DNA of 64,000 nucleotides, from contig JAIUPD010000010.1 in the NCBI GenBank assembly GCA_020161615.1, positions 124,001 to 188,000 of the forward strand, read 5' to 3'. Source of the DNA: Pseudomonadota bacterium. Its GTDB lineage: Bacteria > Pseudomonadota > Alphaproteobacteria > Rhodobacterales > Rhodobacteraceae. Position 1 is the stretch's first letter. Each line of letters starts with the position of its first letter. The notes beneath the pieces were generated by a model. The model was not told the DNA's origin. It searched no databases and saw only the letters and a program-made list of their open reading frames with translations. The position numbers were made by a program, and so were the translations under genes. Of this stretch, positions 44,996-53,518 are shown piece by piece.

Positions 44996-45867
44996 ATCCG
45001 GTCCTCCCGGGCACGCAGGACAAGCAGCTGGATCACCGAGACGACCAGCACCAGCGCGGTCAGCACCAGCGCGAAGGCGGCGCCATAACCGAAGCGGCCA
45101 AAGGCGAAGGTCTGTTTGAAGATCTGCGTGGCCAGGGTTTCGGTCGCGTAGCCGGGACCGCCGAAGGTCAGGGCGATCACCTGATCGAAGGTGCGCAAGC
45201 CGAAGATCGTCGGCAGGGCGATGGACACCGTCGCGGCGGGCGCCAGCAACGGGAAGGTGATCTTGCGAAAACGCCGCCAGGGCGAGGCCCCGTCGATCTC
45301 GGCAGCCTCGATCAGGTCGGTGGGGATACCCTGCAGCCCGGCAAGGTAGAAGGCCATGCACAGCCCCGAGAATTGCCAGACCATGACCACCAGGACCGAC
45401 CACAGGGCGGTGTCGGGATCGCCCAGCCAGACCCGGGTCGCGCCCTCGAGCCCCAAGGCCTCGAGCCCGGCATTCAGCGGACCGTTCACCGAGAAGATGA
45501 ACTTCCAGACATACGAGACGGCAAGCGGGCTCATCACCACCGGCGCGAAAAAGACCATGCGCAGGATGTTCTGGGCCCGCAGCGCGCCATTCAGCATCAG
45601 TGCCAGGCCAAGACCGATCAGATTGGACAGGGTGACATAGAAGAAGGTCAGCAGCAGCGTGTTGGTCAGCGCGGCCCGGGCCTCGGCACTGGTCAGCACC
45701 TGCCGGAAATTGGCCAGCCCCACGAAATTCGGCGTGCTCAGCCCGTCCCAATCGGTGAAGGCGTACCAGCCTCCGGCGACGAAAGCCCCGTAATGGAACA
45801 GCAGCATGATGACGATGGCGGGGGCCGCCCAGGCGAGCGGCGCACGGGCCGCGGTCGGAGAGTACAT
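44992..45867 (-). CDS. Sugar ABC transporter permease (MalF type)
   Basis: A 291-residue membrane protein with about six segments (LAWAAPAIVIMLLFHYGAFVAGGWYAFTDWDGL first) and the EAA loop DLIEAAEIDGASPWRRFRKITFPLLAPA. Start at the ATG giving MYSPTAARAPLAW; the open frame upstream runs into the binding-protein gene antiframe and is not needed. It pairs with the MalG-type subunit. Confidence 0.9.
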   Translation of the reverse strand: MYSPTAARAPLAWAAPAIVIMLLFHYGAFVAGGWYAFTDWDGLSTPNFVGLANFRQVLTSAEARAALTNTLLLTFFYVTLSNLIGLGLALMLNGALRAQNILRMVFFAPVVMSPLAVSYVWKFIFSVNGPLNAGLEALGLEGATRVWLGDPDTALWSVLVVMVWQFSGLCMAFYLAGLQGIPTDLIEAAEIDGASPWRRFRKITFPLLAPAATVSIALPTIFGLRTFDQVIALTFGGPGYATETLATQIFKQTFAFGRFGYGAAFALVLTALVLVVSVIQLLVLRAREDRI

Positions 45868-45893
45868 CAGCGGATCTTTCGGCTGCCGACAGG

Positions 45894-45945
45894 GCGCGGC
45901 GCCCACCGGACCGGTCCCAGGCCGGGGCCGGGGCGAGCGCCGCGC
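45894..45945 (-). promoter_or_regulatory. Intercistronic hairpin between binding protein and permease genes
   Basis: GCGCGGCGC (45894-45902) and GCGCCGCGC (45937-45945) are perfect 9-bp complements around a 34-base GC-rich loop in the 82-base gap after the binding-protein stop. Confidence 0.45.
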
Positions 45946-45949
45946 AGGA

Positions 45950-47191
45950 TCATTCCCCGGCGTCCCAGGCGGCATCGAGCGCCGCCAGAACCTCGTCGAT
46001 CGTGGCCTGCCCGGTGACGATCTGGGTGGCGCCGCGGCTGAGGGTATCCAGGACTTCCAGCCGCGTCCACCCGGTGTGGGGCAGTCCGACGATTTCGCCC
46101 GCGCTGTAATAGGGCGCAAGGCGCTCGATCATCGCGGGAAAGGTGCCCTCGGCGACATCGGCCCGCGCGGTTCCGCCGGCGATGGCGGTGAAGGCGCGCT
46201 GCTGCTCGGGCTCGGCCAGCCAGTCGATAAAGCCGAGCGCCGCGTCGAGATTGGGCGATCCCGCCGCGACCGACAGGGCGTCATTGTAGAACCCCAGCGC
46301 CACGGTGTTCTCGCCCGAGGGCCAGGGGCCGACGGCCAGCGACAGGGTCGGGTTCATCCGCAGCACGGCACCGGCGAGCGTGACCGGACCCACGTTGGTC
46401 GCCCCCTGTTCACCGGCCATCGCGGCGAAAAGGTCGGGCACGCTGGCCGCTTCGAAACCGCGCTGGAAGCAGCCCTCCTCGGCCATGCGGGCAAAGGTGG
46501 CGAAGGTCTCGGCCCAGCCCGGGGTCGTGGCGAAACTGACCTCGCCTGCGCGGCGGCGGGCGTTCCAGTCCGGCGTCTCGGCATAGACCTTCGCGGCGGC
46601 GATGGTCTCAACGATGTAATAGGGGAAGGCCCCCGAGGCCGACGAGAAGCTGACGCCCTGCCCGGCCGCAGTGGCGCAGGCGGCGAAGAAGTCCTCTTCG
46701 GTTTCGGGATAGGCGATGCCCAGCCGTTCCATCATCGCGGTGTTGTGGATCAGCCCGACCGAGGTCAGCGACAGCGGCAAGCCATAGAGCGCTTCGCCGT
46801 CATAATAGACGTCGCGCGCGCTCTCGGGGAAGTCGGCCACCCAGGCACCGGCGGACAGGTCGGCAAGATGCCCCGCCTGCGCCAGCGGCATCAGCGATTC
46901 CAGCCGTCCGTAACCCGCGTTGGTATAGATCAGGTCGGGGGCCGCGCCGGACTGGATCTGCGTGACCACCGCCTGCCCATAGCTGTCGCCCGAGGGGAAT
47001 TTCTGCACCGTGAAGGTCACGCCTCCGGTTTCGGCGGCATAGGTCTGGGCCAGCTGTTCCAGTGCGTCGCCCACGGCGCTGGCGGGCGCCACAAGCCGCA
47101 GGGTCACATCCTGCGCGAGGGCGGGCAGCGCTGTCGAGGCGATCAGAAGGGCCGCGCCGGAAAGGCGCAGGGCAAGGCTGTCGGAACGCAT
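45950..47191 (-). CDS. Sugar ABC transporter substrate-binding protein
   Basis: A 413-residue family 1 extracellular binding protein. Signal peptide RSDSLALRLSGAALLIASTALPALA is cleaved before QD. Later landmarks are SGAAPDLIYTNAGYG, YDGEALYGLPLSLTSVGLIHN and GPWPSGENTVALGFYNDALSVAAGSPN. The ATG at 47191 is chosen because AGAGAGG is 7 bases upstream and the longer frame would translate through the promoter and operator. Head of the importer operon. The adjacent deglycosylation genes suggest a glycoside ligand. Confidence 0.92.
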   Translation of the reverse strand: MRSDSLALRLSGAALLIASTALPALAQDVTLRLVAPASAVGDALEQLAQTYAAETGGVTFTVQKFPSGDSYGQAVVTQIQSGAAPDLIYTNAGYGRLESLMPLAQAGHLADLSAGAWVADFPESARDVYYDGEALYGLPLSLTSVGLIHNTAMMERLGIAYPETEEDFFAACATAAGQGVSFSSASGAFPYYIVETIAAAKVYAETPDWNARRRAGEVSFATTPGWAETFATFARMAEEGCFQRGFEAASVPDLFAAMAGEQGATNVGPVTLAGAVLRMNPTLSLAVGPWPSGENTVALGFYNDALSVAAGSPNLDAALGFIDWLAEPEQQRAFTAIAGGTARADVAEGTFPAMIERLAPYYSAGEIVGLPHTGWTRLEVLDTLSRGATQIVTGQATIDEVLAALDAAWDAGE

Positions 47192-47213
47192 GGAGGAACC
47201 TCTCTGTTCATAT

Positions 47214-47227
47214 ATGAGCGTACTCAT
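47214..47227. promoter_or_regulatory. Operator-like dyad ATGAGCGTACTCAT before the importer operon
   Basis: Arms ATGAG and CTCAT are perfect. It lies about 23 bases before the binding-protein start and just after the predicted minus-strand transcription start. Related to the palindrome at 47328-47345. Confidence 0.55.
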
Positions 47228-47240
47228 TTTTTGTGATTCC

Positions 47241-47270
47241 ATGCTAGAGACATTCCAATCTTTCTGTCAA
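47241..47270 (-). promoter_or_regulatory. Sigma-70-like promoter of the sugar importer operon
   Basis: Reading the minus strand, TTGACA (47270-47265) and TAGCAT (47246-47241) are 18 bases apart. The operator at 47214-47227 would fall at about +7 to +20. Confidence 0.55.
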
Positions 47271-47327
47271 TCATGAAGAAAGGCCAGAAATATATGTTGT
47301 AGACCGCCTGCCCTCCAGCGTCACATT

Positions 47328-47345
47328 AAATGAGCATGCTCATTT
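47328..47345. promoter_or_regulatory. Perfect 18-bp palindrome AAATGAGCATGCTCATTT
   Basis: All 18 positions are symmetric. It lies 7 bases upstream of a TTGACA box for the plus-strand deglycosidase genes and shares TGAGC/CTCA arms with 47214-47227. Confidence 0.65.
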
Positions 47346-47352
47346 ATGACCG

Positions 47353-47381
47353 TTGACAGGCGGCAGCATGGAAAATATTGA
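47353..47381 (+). promoter_or_regulatory. Promoter of the DUF6379/TIM-barrel/GMC operon
   Basis: TTGACA (47353-47358) is followed after 17 bases by TATTGA (47376-47381). The -10 match is only three of six, so an activator or a shifted -10 is possible. Confidence 0.45.
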
Positions 47382-47435
47382 ACTTTGCTCAGGGGATGCG
47401 TCGCATCCCTCGCCGCTGCCAGGGAATTGTGCCTC

Positions 47436-47813
47436 ATGTTGTCGGACCTGCTGATCGAGCCAGACTCGCTTGTGGCCACGACCACCGGGCTCTCCCTGGG
47501 CCTCCGCCTGCCGTGGTACCAATCCCTCCCGCTGTCGACGGTGCGACTCAGCGAGGTCGCTGTTGATGGCACCCCACTCTCGCCGGCCGGGCTGTCCTTC
47601 ACGCTGAACGGCCAGACACGCCCCCTGACCGTGATGCCCGGTCTGACGGGCGAATACTGGTTCGTGACGGATACCCTGCACCTGCATCTGCCGCTCTCCG
47701 GGCCAAGGCGGGGCACCGACTATCTGTGCCGCCTGCGCCTTCAGCTGTTTCCGCCCTATGCCGAAACGCTGCGCCGCGACAATGTCGGCGCGCTGAGGAT
47801 GCGCGCCCGATGA
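47436..47813 (+). CDS. DUF6379 protein, C-glycoside deglycosidase beta-subunit-like
   Basis: A 125-residue beta-rich protein: VRLSEVAVDGTPLSPAGLSFTLNGQ, then YWFVTDTLHLHLPLSG, then YLCRLRLQLFPPYAE. This pattern fits the small DUF6379 family, whose characterised members are the small subunit of C-glycoside deglycosidases (CarB/DgpB type), recalled from the literature. ATG at 47436 preferred over an upstream TTG because it gives the family's usual length; AGGGAA lies 11 bases before it. It overlaps the TIM-barrel gene by ATGA, the expected partner subunit. Confidence 0.75.
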   Translation: MLSDLLIEPDSLVATTTGLSLGLRLPWYQSLPLSTVRLSEVAVDGTPLSPAGLSFTLNGQTRPLTVMPGLTGEYWFVTDTLHLHLPLSGPRRGTDYLCRLRLQLFPPYAETLRRDNVGALRMRAR

Positions 47814-48832
47814 GCGGGGGGCACGCCATCCGGCTGGGCGTCTCGCTCTACAGCTTCACCAACGAATTTCTTGGCCGCAGCCACGACCTGCCGGCCCTGC
47901 TGCGCGAAACCGCAGCGCGCGGTCTGGGGCCGGGGGTCGAGGCCGTGGGGTTCCAGAGCTTTCGCAGTTTCCCCGATGTCACCGAGGCCGAGGCCGGCGC
48001 CTTTCGCGATGCCCTGGCCGAAGCCGGGCTGCGGCCGACCTGTCTGGGGATCACGGCCGATCGCTTCCTTCAGCCGGGGCAAGCGATTGCGGATTCCGAG
48101 CTGATCGAGTTCCACGCCCGGCAGATGCGTTCGGCCCACCGGCTGGGCTTTCCACTTGTCCGCTTTCAACATGCCGCGACCCCGGCCGTCATCCGCGCGC
48201 TGGTGCCGCTGGCTGAATCGTTGGAGCTTCGGATGGGACTGGAAGTGCATGCGCCGCTGTTCCTCGACCATCCGGTGATCCTGGCCTACCGCGAGATGTT
48301 CGAGGCCGTCGGCAGCCCGTTGCTGGGGTTCATCCCCGATTTCGGTGCCGCGGCCCGTGCGGTGCCCGAGGTTCAGACCGCCTATTTCCGCGACGTATTG
48401 GGCGCGCCCTCACGCGCCGTCGATCGGGCCCTTTTCCTGTGGCATGACGACAACTTGCAGCCGCTCGACCGGTTGACCGACTTCGCCGCGTTCTGCGCCG
48501 CCGAGGGCATCGACGACCGCTTTCGGGACGAGATCGCCTTGATCTTCGGCATCATCGGCCGCGGCGATCCCGCCCGCTGGTCCGAGATCATGCCGCAGGT
48601 CTTCCACCTGCATGCGAAATTCTACGACTGCGATCCGCAAGACGGGTCCGATCCGGCCATCGATACCGCGGCCAATCTGGCGCCCTTCCTGGCGGCAGGA
48701 TGGCAGGGCGACCTGTCCAGCGAATGGGAGGGGCATGTGACCTCCCGCGGGGACGGGTTTGCGATGGTCGAGGCACAGCAACGATACCTTGCTACTCTTT
48801 TGAACCCCCCGGCCCGCAAGGCAGAGGTCTGA
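47810..48832 (+). CDS. Xylose-isomerase-like TIM-barrel protein, likely C-glycoside deglycosidase alpha subunit
   Basis: A 340-residue protein of the sugar phosphate isomerase/epimerase fold. It begins IRLGVSLYSFTNEF, with candidate metal ligands in GLEVHAP (Glu), GFIPDFG (Asp), HLHAKFYD (His) and SSEWEG (Glu). The order Glu-Asp-His-Glu is that of the metal site in this fold. Coupling to the DUF6379 gene by ATGA supports the two-subunit deglycosidase model, in which a 3-keto-C-glycoside is split to aglycone and keto sugar. If that model is wrong, it is a keto-sugar isomerase. Confidence 0.78.
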   Translation: MSGGHAIRLGVSLYSFTNEFLGRSHDLPALLRETAARGLGPGVEAVGFQSFRSFPDVTEAEAGAFRDALAEAGLRPTCLGITADRFLQPGQAIADSELIEFHARQMRSAHRLGFPLVRFQHAATPAVIRALVPLAESLELRMGLEVHAPLFLDHPVILAYREMFEAVGSPLLGFIPDFGAAARAVPEVQTAYFRDVLGAPSRAVDRALFLWHDDNLQPLDRLTDFAAFCAAEGIDDRFRDEIALIFGIIGRGDPARWSEIMPQVFHLHAKFYDCDPQDGSDPAIDTAANLAPFLAAGWQGDLSSEWEGHVTSRGDGFAMVEAQQRYLATLLNPPARKAEV

Positions 48833-48833
48833 C

Positions 48834-50450
48834 ATGACCGAATTCGACTACATCATCGTCGGCGCAGGCTCATCGGGCTGCGTTCTGGCCAACAGATTGA
48901 GCGAGGATCCCCGCCTGCGTGTGCTTCTGCTGGAAGCGGGCGGGGCAAACCGGCACCCGTTCATCGCCATGCCGGCAGGTTTCATGAAGCTCGCCGGCGA
49001 TCCGCGCTATTACTGGAAGTTCCCGGTTCGCGACCAGCTCGACCGCGGGCCCGAGACGTGGACCTATGGACGCGGCCTTGGCGGGTCCAGCGCGGTGAAC
49101 GGCATGTGGTATCTTCGGGGGATGCCGCGCGACTACGATGGCTGGCAGGCGATGGGGCTTGCGGAATGGAGCTGGGCCAGCATGGCCCCCCATTTCACCT
49201 GGATGGAAAGCTACCTCGAACCCGGGGCGGACCCGAGCCGGGGACGCACGGGCCCCTTGCAGATCACGCGCTCACGCTATCGCTCACCGGTCACGGCCGC
49301 CACCATCGAGGCCGCCAGGGACCTGGGCCTGCCCGAGCTTGAGGACATCAATACCCCGAACGCCGAGGGCATCGGCTGGACCCAACACACGATTGACCGC
49401 AAGGGTCGCCGGGCCTCGGCCCACGCTGCCTTCATCAAGCCACTCAGGCGTCCCAACCTGGTGGTGCGCACCGGCGCGCCGGTTGCCCGCATCCTGATGC
49501 GCGACGGCCGGGCGACGAGCGTCGAAATCGTCACGCCGCAGGGCCGCGAGACGATCTCTGCGCGGGGCGAGGTGATCCTGTCGGCCGGCGTCTATCAGTC
49601 GCCGAAGCTCTTGCAGCTTTCGGGGATCGGCCCCGCCGCGCTGCTGACCCGCCACGGTATCGAAGTGCGTCGCGATCTGCCCGCCGTCGGCCAGAACCTG
49701 AGCGATCACCAGATGGTCGCGCTGACCTATGATCTGAAGAACGACCCCGGCCTCAACCGCGAATACACCGGCTGGCGCCTCTATCGGAACGCGCTGACCT
49801 ACTTTGCCGGACAGCAAGGTTTGCTGGCGCGGGTCGGGGTGCCGCTGACCGTCCTACAATCCTCGGACGGCGAAAGCGACTGGCCCGACATGCAGCTGGG
49901 GATCGGGCCGTTCGCCATGCGCTCGACCCGCGAACGCAAGCTGGAGCCGGGGCGCGGCCCGATCACCGCCGATCCAGGGATCATGTTTGCGGGCTTTCAC
50001 CTGCGGCCGCGCAGCCGGGGCTCTGTGGCCATCGCCTCGGCCGATCCGATGGCGATGCCCGAGGTTGATGCCGGTTGGTGGCGCGACGAATTCGACCGGC
50101 GGAAGGCGGTCGAACTGGTCCGGCTGCTGCGCCGCTTCGCCGCTGCCCCGGCGCTGTCCCGCTACGTCGGGAACGAGCGGATTCCGGGTTCCGGCGTGCA
50201 GACCGACGCGGCCATCATCGACGAGCTGACGTGGATGATGAGCCCCGGCTTGCACGGCACCGGCACCTGCGCCATGGGCACCGATCCCGCGACCTCGGTT
50301 ACCGATGGGCGCTGCCGGGTGCACGGGGTGACGGGCCTGCGCGTCGTGGATTGTTCCGCCATGCCGACGACCGTCTCGGGGAATACCAATGGCCCCGCGA
50401 TGGCCTTCGGCGCACGCGCGGCCGACCTGATCCTCGCGGATCGCCAATAG
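48834..50450 (+). CDS. GMC family FAD-dependent oxidoreductase
   Basis: A 538-residue flavoprotein with FAD motif GAGSSG (10-15), EAGG, GRGLGGSSAVNGMWYLRG near residue 77-95, and the C-terminal catalytic region LHGTGTCAMG (His) and SGNTNGPAMAFG (Asn). It is choline-dehydrogenase-like in layout rather than clearly pyranose-oxidase-like. One base separates it from the deglycosidase gene. In C-glycoside breakdown a FAD enzyme first oxidises the sugar to a keto form, and this gene is well placed for that step (inference). Confidence 0.9.
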   Translation: MTEFDYIIVGAGSSGCVLANRLSEDPRLRVLLLEAGGANRHPFIAMPAGFMKLAGDPRYYWKFPVRDQLDRGPETWTYGRGLGGSSAVNGMWYLRGMPRDYDGWQAMGLAEWSWASMAPHFTWMESYLEPGADPSRGRTGPLQITRSRYRSPVTAATIEAARDLGLPELEDINTPNAEGIGWTQHTIDRKGRRASAHAAFIKPLRRPNLVVRTGAPVARILMRDGRATSVEIVTPQGRETISARGEVILSAGVYQSPKLLQLSGIGPAALLTRHGIEVRRDLPAVGQNLSDHQMVALTYDLKNDPGLNREYTGWRLYRNALTYFAGQQGLLARVGVPLTVLQSSDGESDWPDMQLGIGPFAMRSTRERKLEPGRGPITADPGIMFAGFHLRPRSRGSVAIASADPMAMPEVDAGWWRDEFDRRKAVELVRLLRRFAAAPALSRYVGNERIPGSGVQTDAAIIDELTWMMSPGLHGTGTCAMGTDPATSVTDGRCRVHGVTGLRVVDCSAMPTTVSGNTNGPAMAFGARAADLILADRQ

Positions 50451-50504
50451 TCGGGACGGCGGCAGACCAAACCGAGGCACCGGGCACATGGCGCCAACCG
50501 GAAA

Positions 50505-51257
50505 TCAGAGCGCCGTTACGCGACGGACCTGTTCCAGGGTCTGGCGCAATTCGGCCTCGACAGTATCGCGCATCTGCAGGAAGCGGGGCGTCGGCACGGG
50601 AACGGAAATCGCGTGGATCTCGCCGTTCCGGTCGCGGAAGGCCCCGCCAAGGGCCGAAATGCCGTTCGTGTGCTCGTTGGCATCCTCGGCGATGCCTCGC
50701 TCGCGCACCTTGCCCAGCATCGCGGCGAAGGCGGACCAGTCGCCGGGCTGGCGCGCCCGTTTCCACTCTGCCTCGACCAGGGCGCGGGCCTCGGCTTCTG
50801 GCAGAAGTGCCAGCGCGGCGCGGCCATTCGCGCTGGTGGTCAGGGGAAAGACATCGCCCACGGCCGAGACGGTCCTGAGCCGGTGCGTTCCCGGGACCTG
50901 ATCGAGGAAGATCATCCCTGCCCCGCGCAGCACTGACAGATCCGCCGTCTCGCCCAGGCGCCGGGACAGTTCCGACAGATGCAGACGGCATTCCTCGACC
51001 ACGTTGTAGCGCGTGGCCTCGGAAAGCGCCGTGATCTCGGGGCCAAGGCGGATGGATCCACCGGACGAGGTGGCAATGACCAGCCGCTCGGCCTGAAGGG
51101 CGCCCACGATGCGCTGGACCGTCGAGCGGGGCAGGTCAACGCGTTCGGCAATCTGGCCGAGGCTCATCCCCTCGGTATTGTCGCGCAGGACGCGCAGGAT
51201 GGCAGCCGCGCGCGCGATCACCTGAATGCCCGAGCGCCCCTCGTCCTTGTCCACCAT
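50505..51257 (-). CDS. IclR family transcriptional regulator
   Basis: A 250-residue protein: HTH VIARAAAILRVLRDNTEGMSLGQIAERVDLPRSTVQRIVGALQAERLV and effector domain LSELSRRLGETADLSVLRGAGMIFLDQV... to the C-terminal GAFRDRNGEIHAISVPVP. The second of two close ATGs (51257) is chosen because GAGGGG is 6 bases before it. Divergent from the cyclase-headed operon across 180 bases and therefore its likely regulator. An ACAAG/CTTGT dyad at 51321-51341 is a weak operator candidate. Confidence 0.9.
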   Translation of the reverse strand: MVDKDEGRSGIQVIARAAAILRVLRDNTEGMSLGQIAERVDLPRSTVQRIVGALQAERLVIATSSGGSIRLGPEITALSEATRYNVVEECRLHLSELSRRLGETADLSVLRGAGMIFLDQVPGTHRLRTVSAVGDVFPLTTSANGRAALALLPEAEARALVEAEWKRARQPGDWSAFAAMLGKVRERGIAEDANEHTNGISALGGAFRDRNGEIHAISVPVPTPRFLQMRDTVEAELRQTLEQVRRVTAL

Positions 51258-51437
51258 GCCCATCCCCTCGTCTCTGCCCGCCCAGCAATACAGCAGAAAC
51301 TAGATGATCTGCAATGCGATACAAGTGTCCCAGAATCTTGTTGACGCGGCGCGACTCGCATGTGTACCGTAATTCGAACCGAACGCACCATATTGCGGTG
51401 CAGCATCGGCGACACGCATCGGGAGGGAGGAGCCGAG

Positions 51438-52274
51438 ATGGTCAAGGTTCGCGGCATCGAGTTCGAGGGGAACCTCGACAACAGCATGGGTCTGGAATTC
51501 TACAACCTGAGCCACCGCTTCGGTTTCCAGAACCCGAACTGGCCGTATTTCGAGGATACGAAGATCGAGCGTATCCATTACATGGCGAAGTCGGGCGTGC
51601 TGTCGCAGCGCATCACCACGACGATGCACGCCACCACCCATATCGACGCGCCGGCGCATGTGGTGCAGGGCACGCCCTTCATCGACGAAGTGCCTCTGCC
51701 GCATTTCTTCGGCTCGGGCATCGTCGTGTCGATGCCGAAGAAGAAATGGGAGCCGATCACCTATGACGATCTGGAGGCCGCCTGCGGCAAGTCGATCCGC
51801 AAGGGCGACGTGCTGATCATCAACACCGGCTGGCACAAGCGCTACGAGGACGGCGATTATTTCGCCTATTGCCCGGGCTTCGTGAAATCGGCCGGCGAAT
51901 GGATGGTCGAGAAAGGGGTGAAGGTGGTGGGCCATGACACGCAGGCCAACGACCACCCGCTGGCGACCGCGATCGGGCCGCAGCGCAATGGCCCGCTGCT
52001 GCCGCACCTCGCCGAGGAATACAAGGAATGGTCCGGCGGCGTGGACTGGAAAGACGCCTTCCCGGAATGGGAGCCGGTGCACAACATCCTGTTCAGGAAC
52101 GGGATCATGGGCATCGAGAATGTCGGCGGCGATCTGGATGCCGTGACCGGCAAACGCTGCACCTTCGCCTTCTTCCCGTGGAACTGGGATCGCGGTGACG
52201 GCTGCATCGTCCGCCTCGTGGCGATGATCGACAAGAGCCAGAACTTCCGCATCGAGCGCGGCGACGCGATCTGA
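51438..52274 (+). CDS. Cyclase family (kynurenine-formamidase-like) metal-dependent hydrolase
   Basis: A 278-residue protein with the metal motif H-A-T-T-H-I-D-A-P-A-H (TTMHATTHIDAPAHV), the family's HxxxHxDxPxH. Further landmarks are DVLIINTGWHKRY, GVKVVGHDTQANDHP and NVGGDL. The family hydrolyses amides, lactones or cyclic ketones (formamidase, isatin hydrolase and relatives). GGGAGGAGC before the ATG. First gene of the operon that later encodes a PhlG-like hydrolase and a beta-keto acid cleavage enzyme, so it may open a cyclic intermediate (inference). Confidence 0.88.
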   Translation: MVKVRGIEFEGNLDNSMGLEFYNLSHRFGFQNPNWPYFEDTKIERIHYMAKSGVLSQRITTTMHATTHIDAPAHVVQGTPFIDEVPLPHFFGSGIVVSMPKKKWEPITYDDLEAACGKSIRKGDVLIINTGWHKRYEDGDYFAYCPGFVKSAGEWMVEKGVKVVGHDTQANDHPLATAIGPQRNGPLLPHLAEEYKEWSGGVDWKDAFPEWEPVHNILFRNGIMGIENVGGDLDAVTGKRCTFAFFPWNWDRGDGCIVRLVAMIDKSQNFRIERGDAI

Positions 52275-52282
52275 TCCGGGAA

Positions 52283-52329
52283 CCGGGGGCTTCGCGCCCC
52301 CCGGACCCCCTGCGGCGTATTTTCCGCAG
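52283..52329 (+). promoter_or_regulatory. Double intercistronic hairpin, Rhodobacterales-like style
   Basis: CCGGGGG (52283-52289) pairs with CCCCCGG (52298-52304), and CTGCGG (52310-52315) pairs with CCGCAG (52324-52329) around CGTATTTT. Such paired GC hairpins with a GTATTTT loop are, from memory, common between Rhodobacterales genes. Confidence 0.5.
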
Positions 52330-52362
52330 AATGAAACACAGCCGGAAGGGGAGGTCTGGCCG

Positions 52363-52716
52363 ATGTTGATCAAGCGTTTTCAGGAGGCCCGGCCCTATGA
52401 GGCGCCCAACCATTGGGGCGTCTCGGGCCTGCGCCTGCAGGGCTTCGAGGAGGGCGGGCCGACAAACCAGTGGATCGGCTACAGCCAGTTCCTGCCGGGG
52501 GGGGGCGCGGGGCCGGATTCGACGCCCTTCGAGAAGGTCTATGTCGTGCTGGCCGGGGAAATGACGCTGGAATGGGACGGCAACACCGCCGTCCTCGGCC
52601 CCTTGGACAGCTGCACCATCCCCCCGGGACAGGATCGGCGCATCGAGAACCGCTCGAACCATGTCTGCAAGATGCTGGTCGTCATCCCCTATCCGCCCAA
52701 GCCGAAAAGCGAGTGA
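52363..52716 (+). CDS. Small cupin protein
   Basis: A 117-residue single-cupin protein: TPFEKVYVVLAGEMTLEWDGNTAVLGPLDSCTIPPGQDRRIENRSNHVCKMLVVIPYP. The first motif lacks the usual HxH (it reads GAGPDSTPFEKVY), so a metal site is doubtful. GGAAGGGGAGG upstream. It lies between the cyclase and SDR genes and may bind or isomerise a pathway intermediate. Confidence 0.8.
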   Translation: MLIKRFQEARPYEAPNHWGVSGLRLQGFEEGGPTNQWIGYSQFLPGGGAGPDSTPFEKVYVVLAGEMTLEWDGNTAVLGPLDSCTIPPGQDRRIENRSNHVCKMLVVIPYPPKPKSE

Positions 52717-52720
52717 GGCC

Positions 52721-53515
52721 ATGAGCCTGATGAATCCCCTGTCGATGTTCGACGTGAAGGGCAAGGTCGCGGTGATCACCGGCGCCTCGGGCGCCTTCGG
52801 CATGGTCGCGGCGCGCGTGCTGGCGGGCGCCGGCTGCCGGCTGGTGCTGGCGGCGGGCAATGCGCGCGCGCTGACCGAGATCGCCGGGGAATGCCGCGCC
52901 GGCGGCGCCGCGGTGCATGAGGCGAATGTCCGCCCGGATACCGAAGCGGCCTGCGAGGGGCTTATCGCCTCGGCGGTTGAGGCCTTCGGGTCCTGCGACA
53001 TCCTCGTCGTCGCCTCGGGCATGAACAAGGTCGCCAAGATCGACGAAATGGCGCCCGACACCTTCCTGTCGGTGATGGACGCCAATGTCACGCAAAGCTG
53101 GCTGATGGCCCGCGCCGCCACGAAGCAGATGAAAGCGCAGGGCACGGGCGGCAAGATCGTGCTGGTGTCTTCCGCCCGGGGGCTTCTGGGCCATCCGGCG
53201 GGGTACACCGCCTATTGCGCCTCGAAAGCGGCAGTCGACGGGATCACCAAGGCTCTGGGCTGCGAGCTGGGCCCGACCGGGATTACGGTGAATGCCATCG
53301 CGCCCACCGTCTTCCGCTCGCCCCTCACCGCTTGGATGTTCGGGGACGACGACAACGCCAAGGCCGTTCGCGGCGGGTTCCTCGCCCGGGTGCCGAAGGG
53401 CCGGTTGGGCGAACCCGAGGATCTGGCGGGGCCGCTGCTGTTCCTGTCGTCGAAGGCGTCGGATTTCTATACCGGGCATATCCTCTATGCCGACGGCGGC
53501 TACACGGCGGGCTGA
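52721..53515 (+). CDS. Short-chain dehydrogenase/reductase
   Basis: A 264-residue SDR with cofactor motif TGASGAFG, Ser in VLVSSARG and Tyr-x3-Lys in AYCASKAA. The NNAG position reads VASG (LVVASGMNK), an atypical structural motif. Four bases after the cupin stop. It probably interconverts a hydroxyl and a ketone in the beta-diketone-like pathway proposed for this operon. Confidence 0.9.
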   Translation: MSLMNPLSMFDVKGKVAVITGASGAFGMVAARVLAGAGCRLVLAAGNARALTEIAGECRAGGAAVHEANVRPDTEAACEGLIASAVEAFGSCDILVVASGMNKVAKIDEMAPDTFLSVMDANVTQSWLMARAATKQMKAQGTGGKIVLVSSARGLLGHPAGYTAYCASKAAVDGITKALGCELGPTGITVNAIAPTVFRSPLTAWMFGDDDNAKAVRGGFLARVPKGRLGEPEDLAGPLLFLSSKASDFYTGHILYADGGYTAG

Positions 53516-53518
53516 TCC

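Noticed and set aside
51321-51341. ACAAG-N11-CTTGT dyad as IclR operator
   Set aside because: Arms are only 5 bp and there is no second copy, so it is too weak to list as a site.
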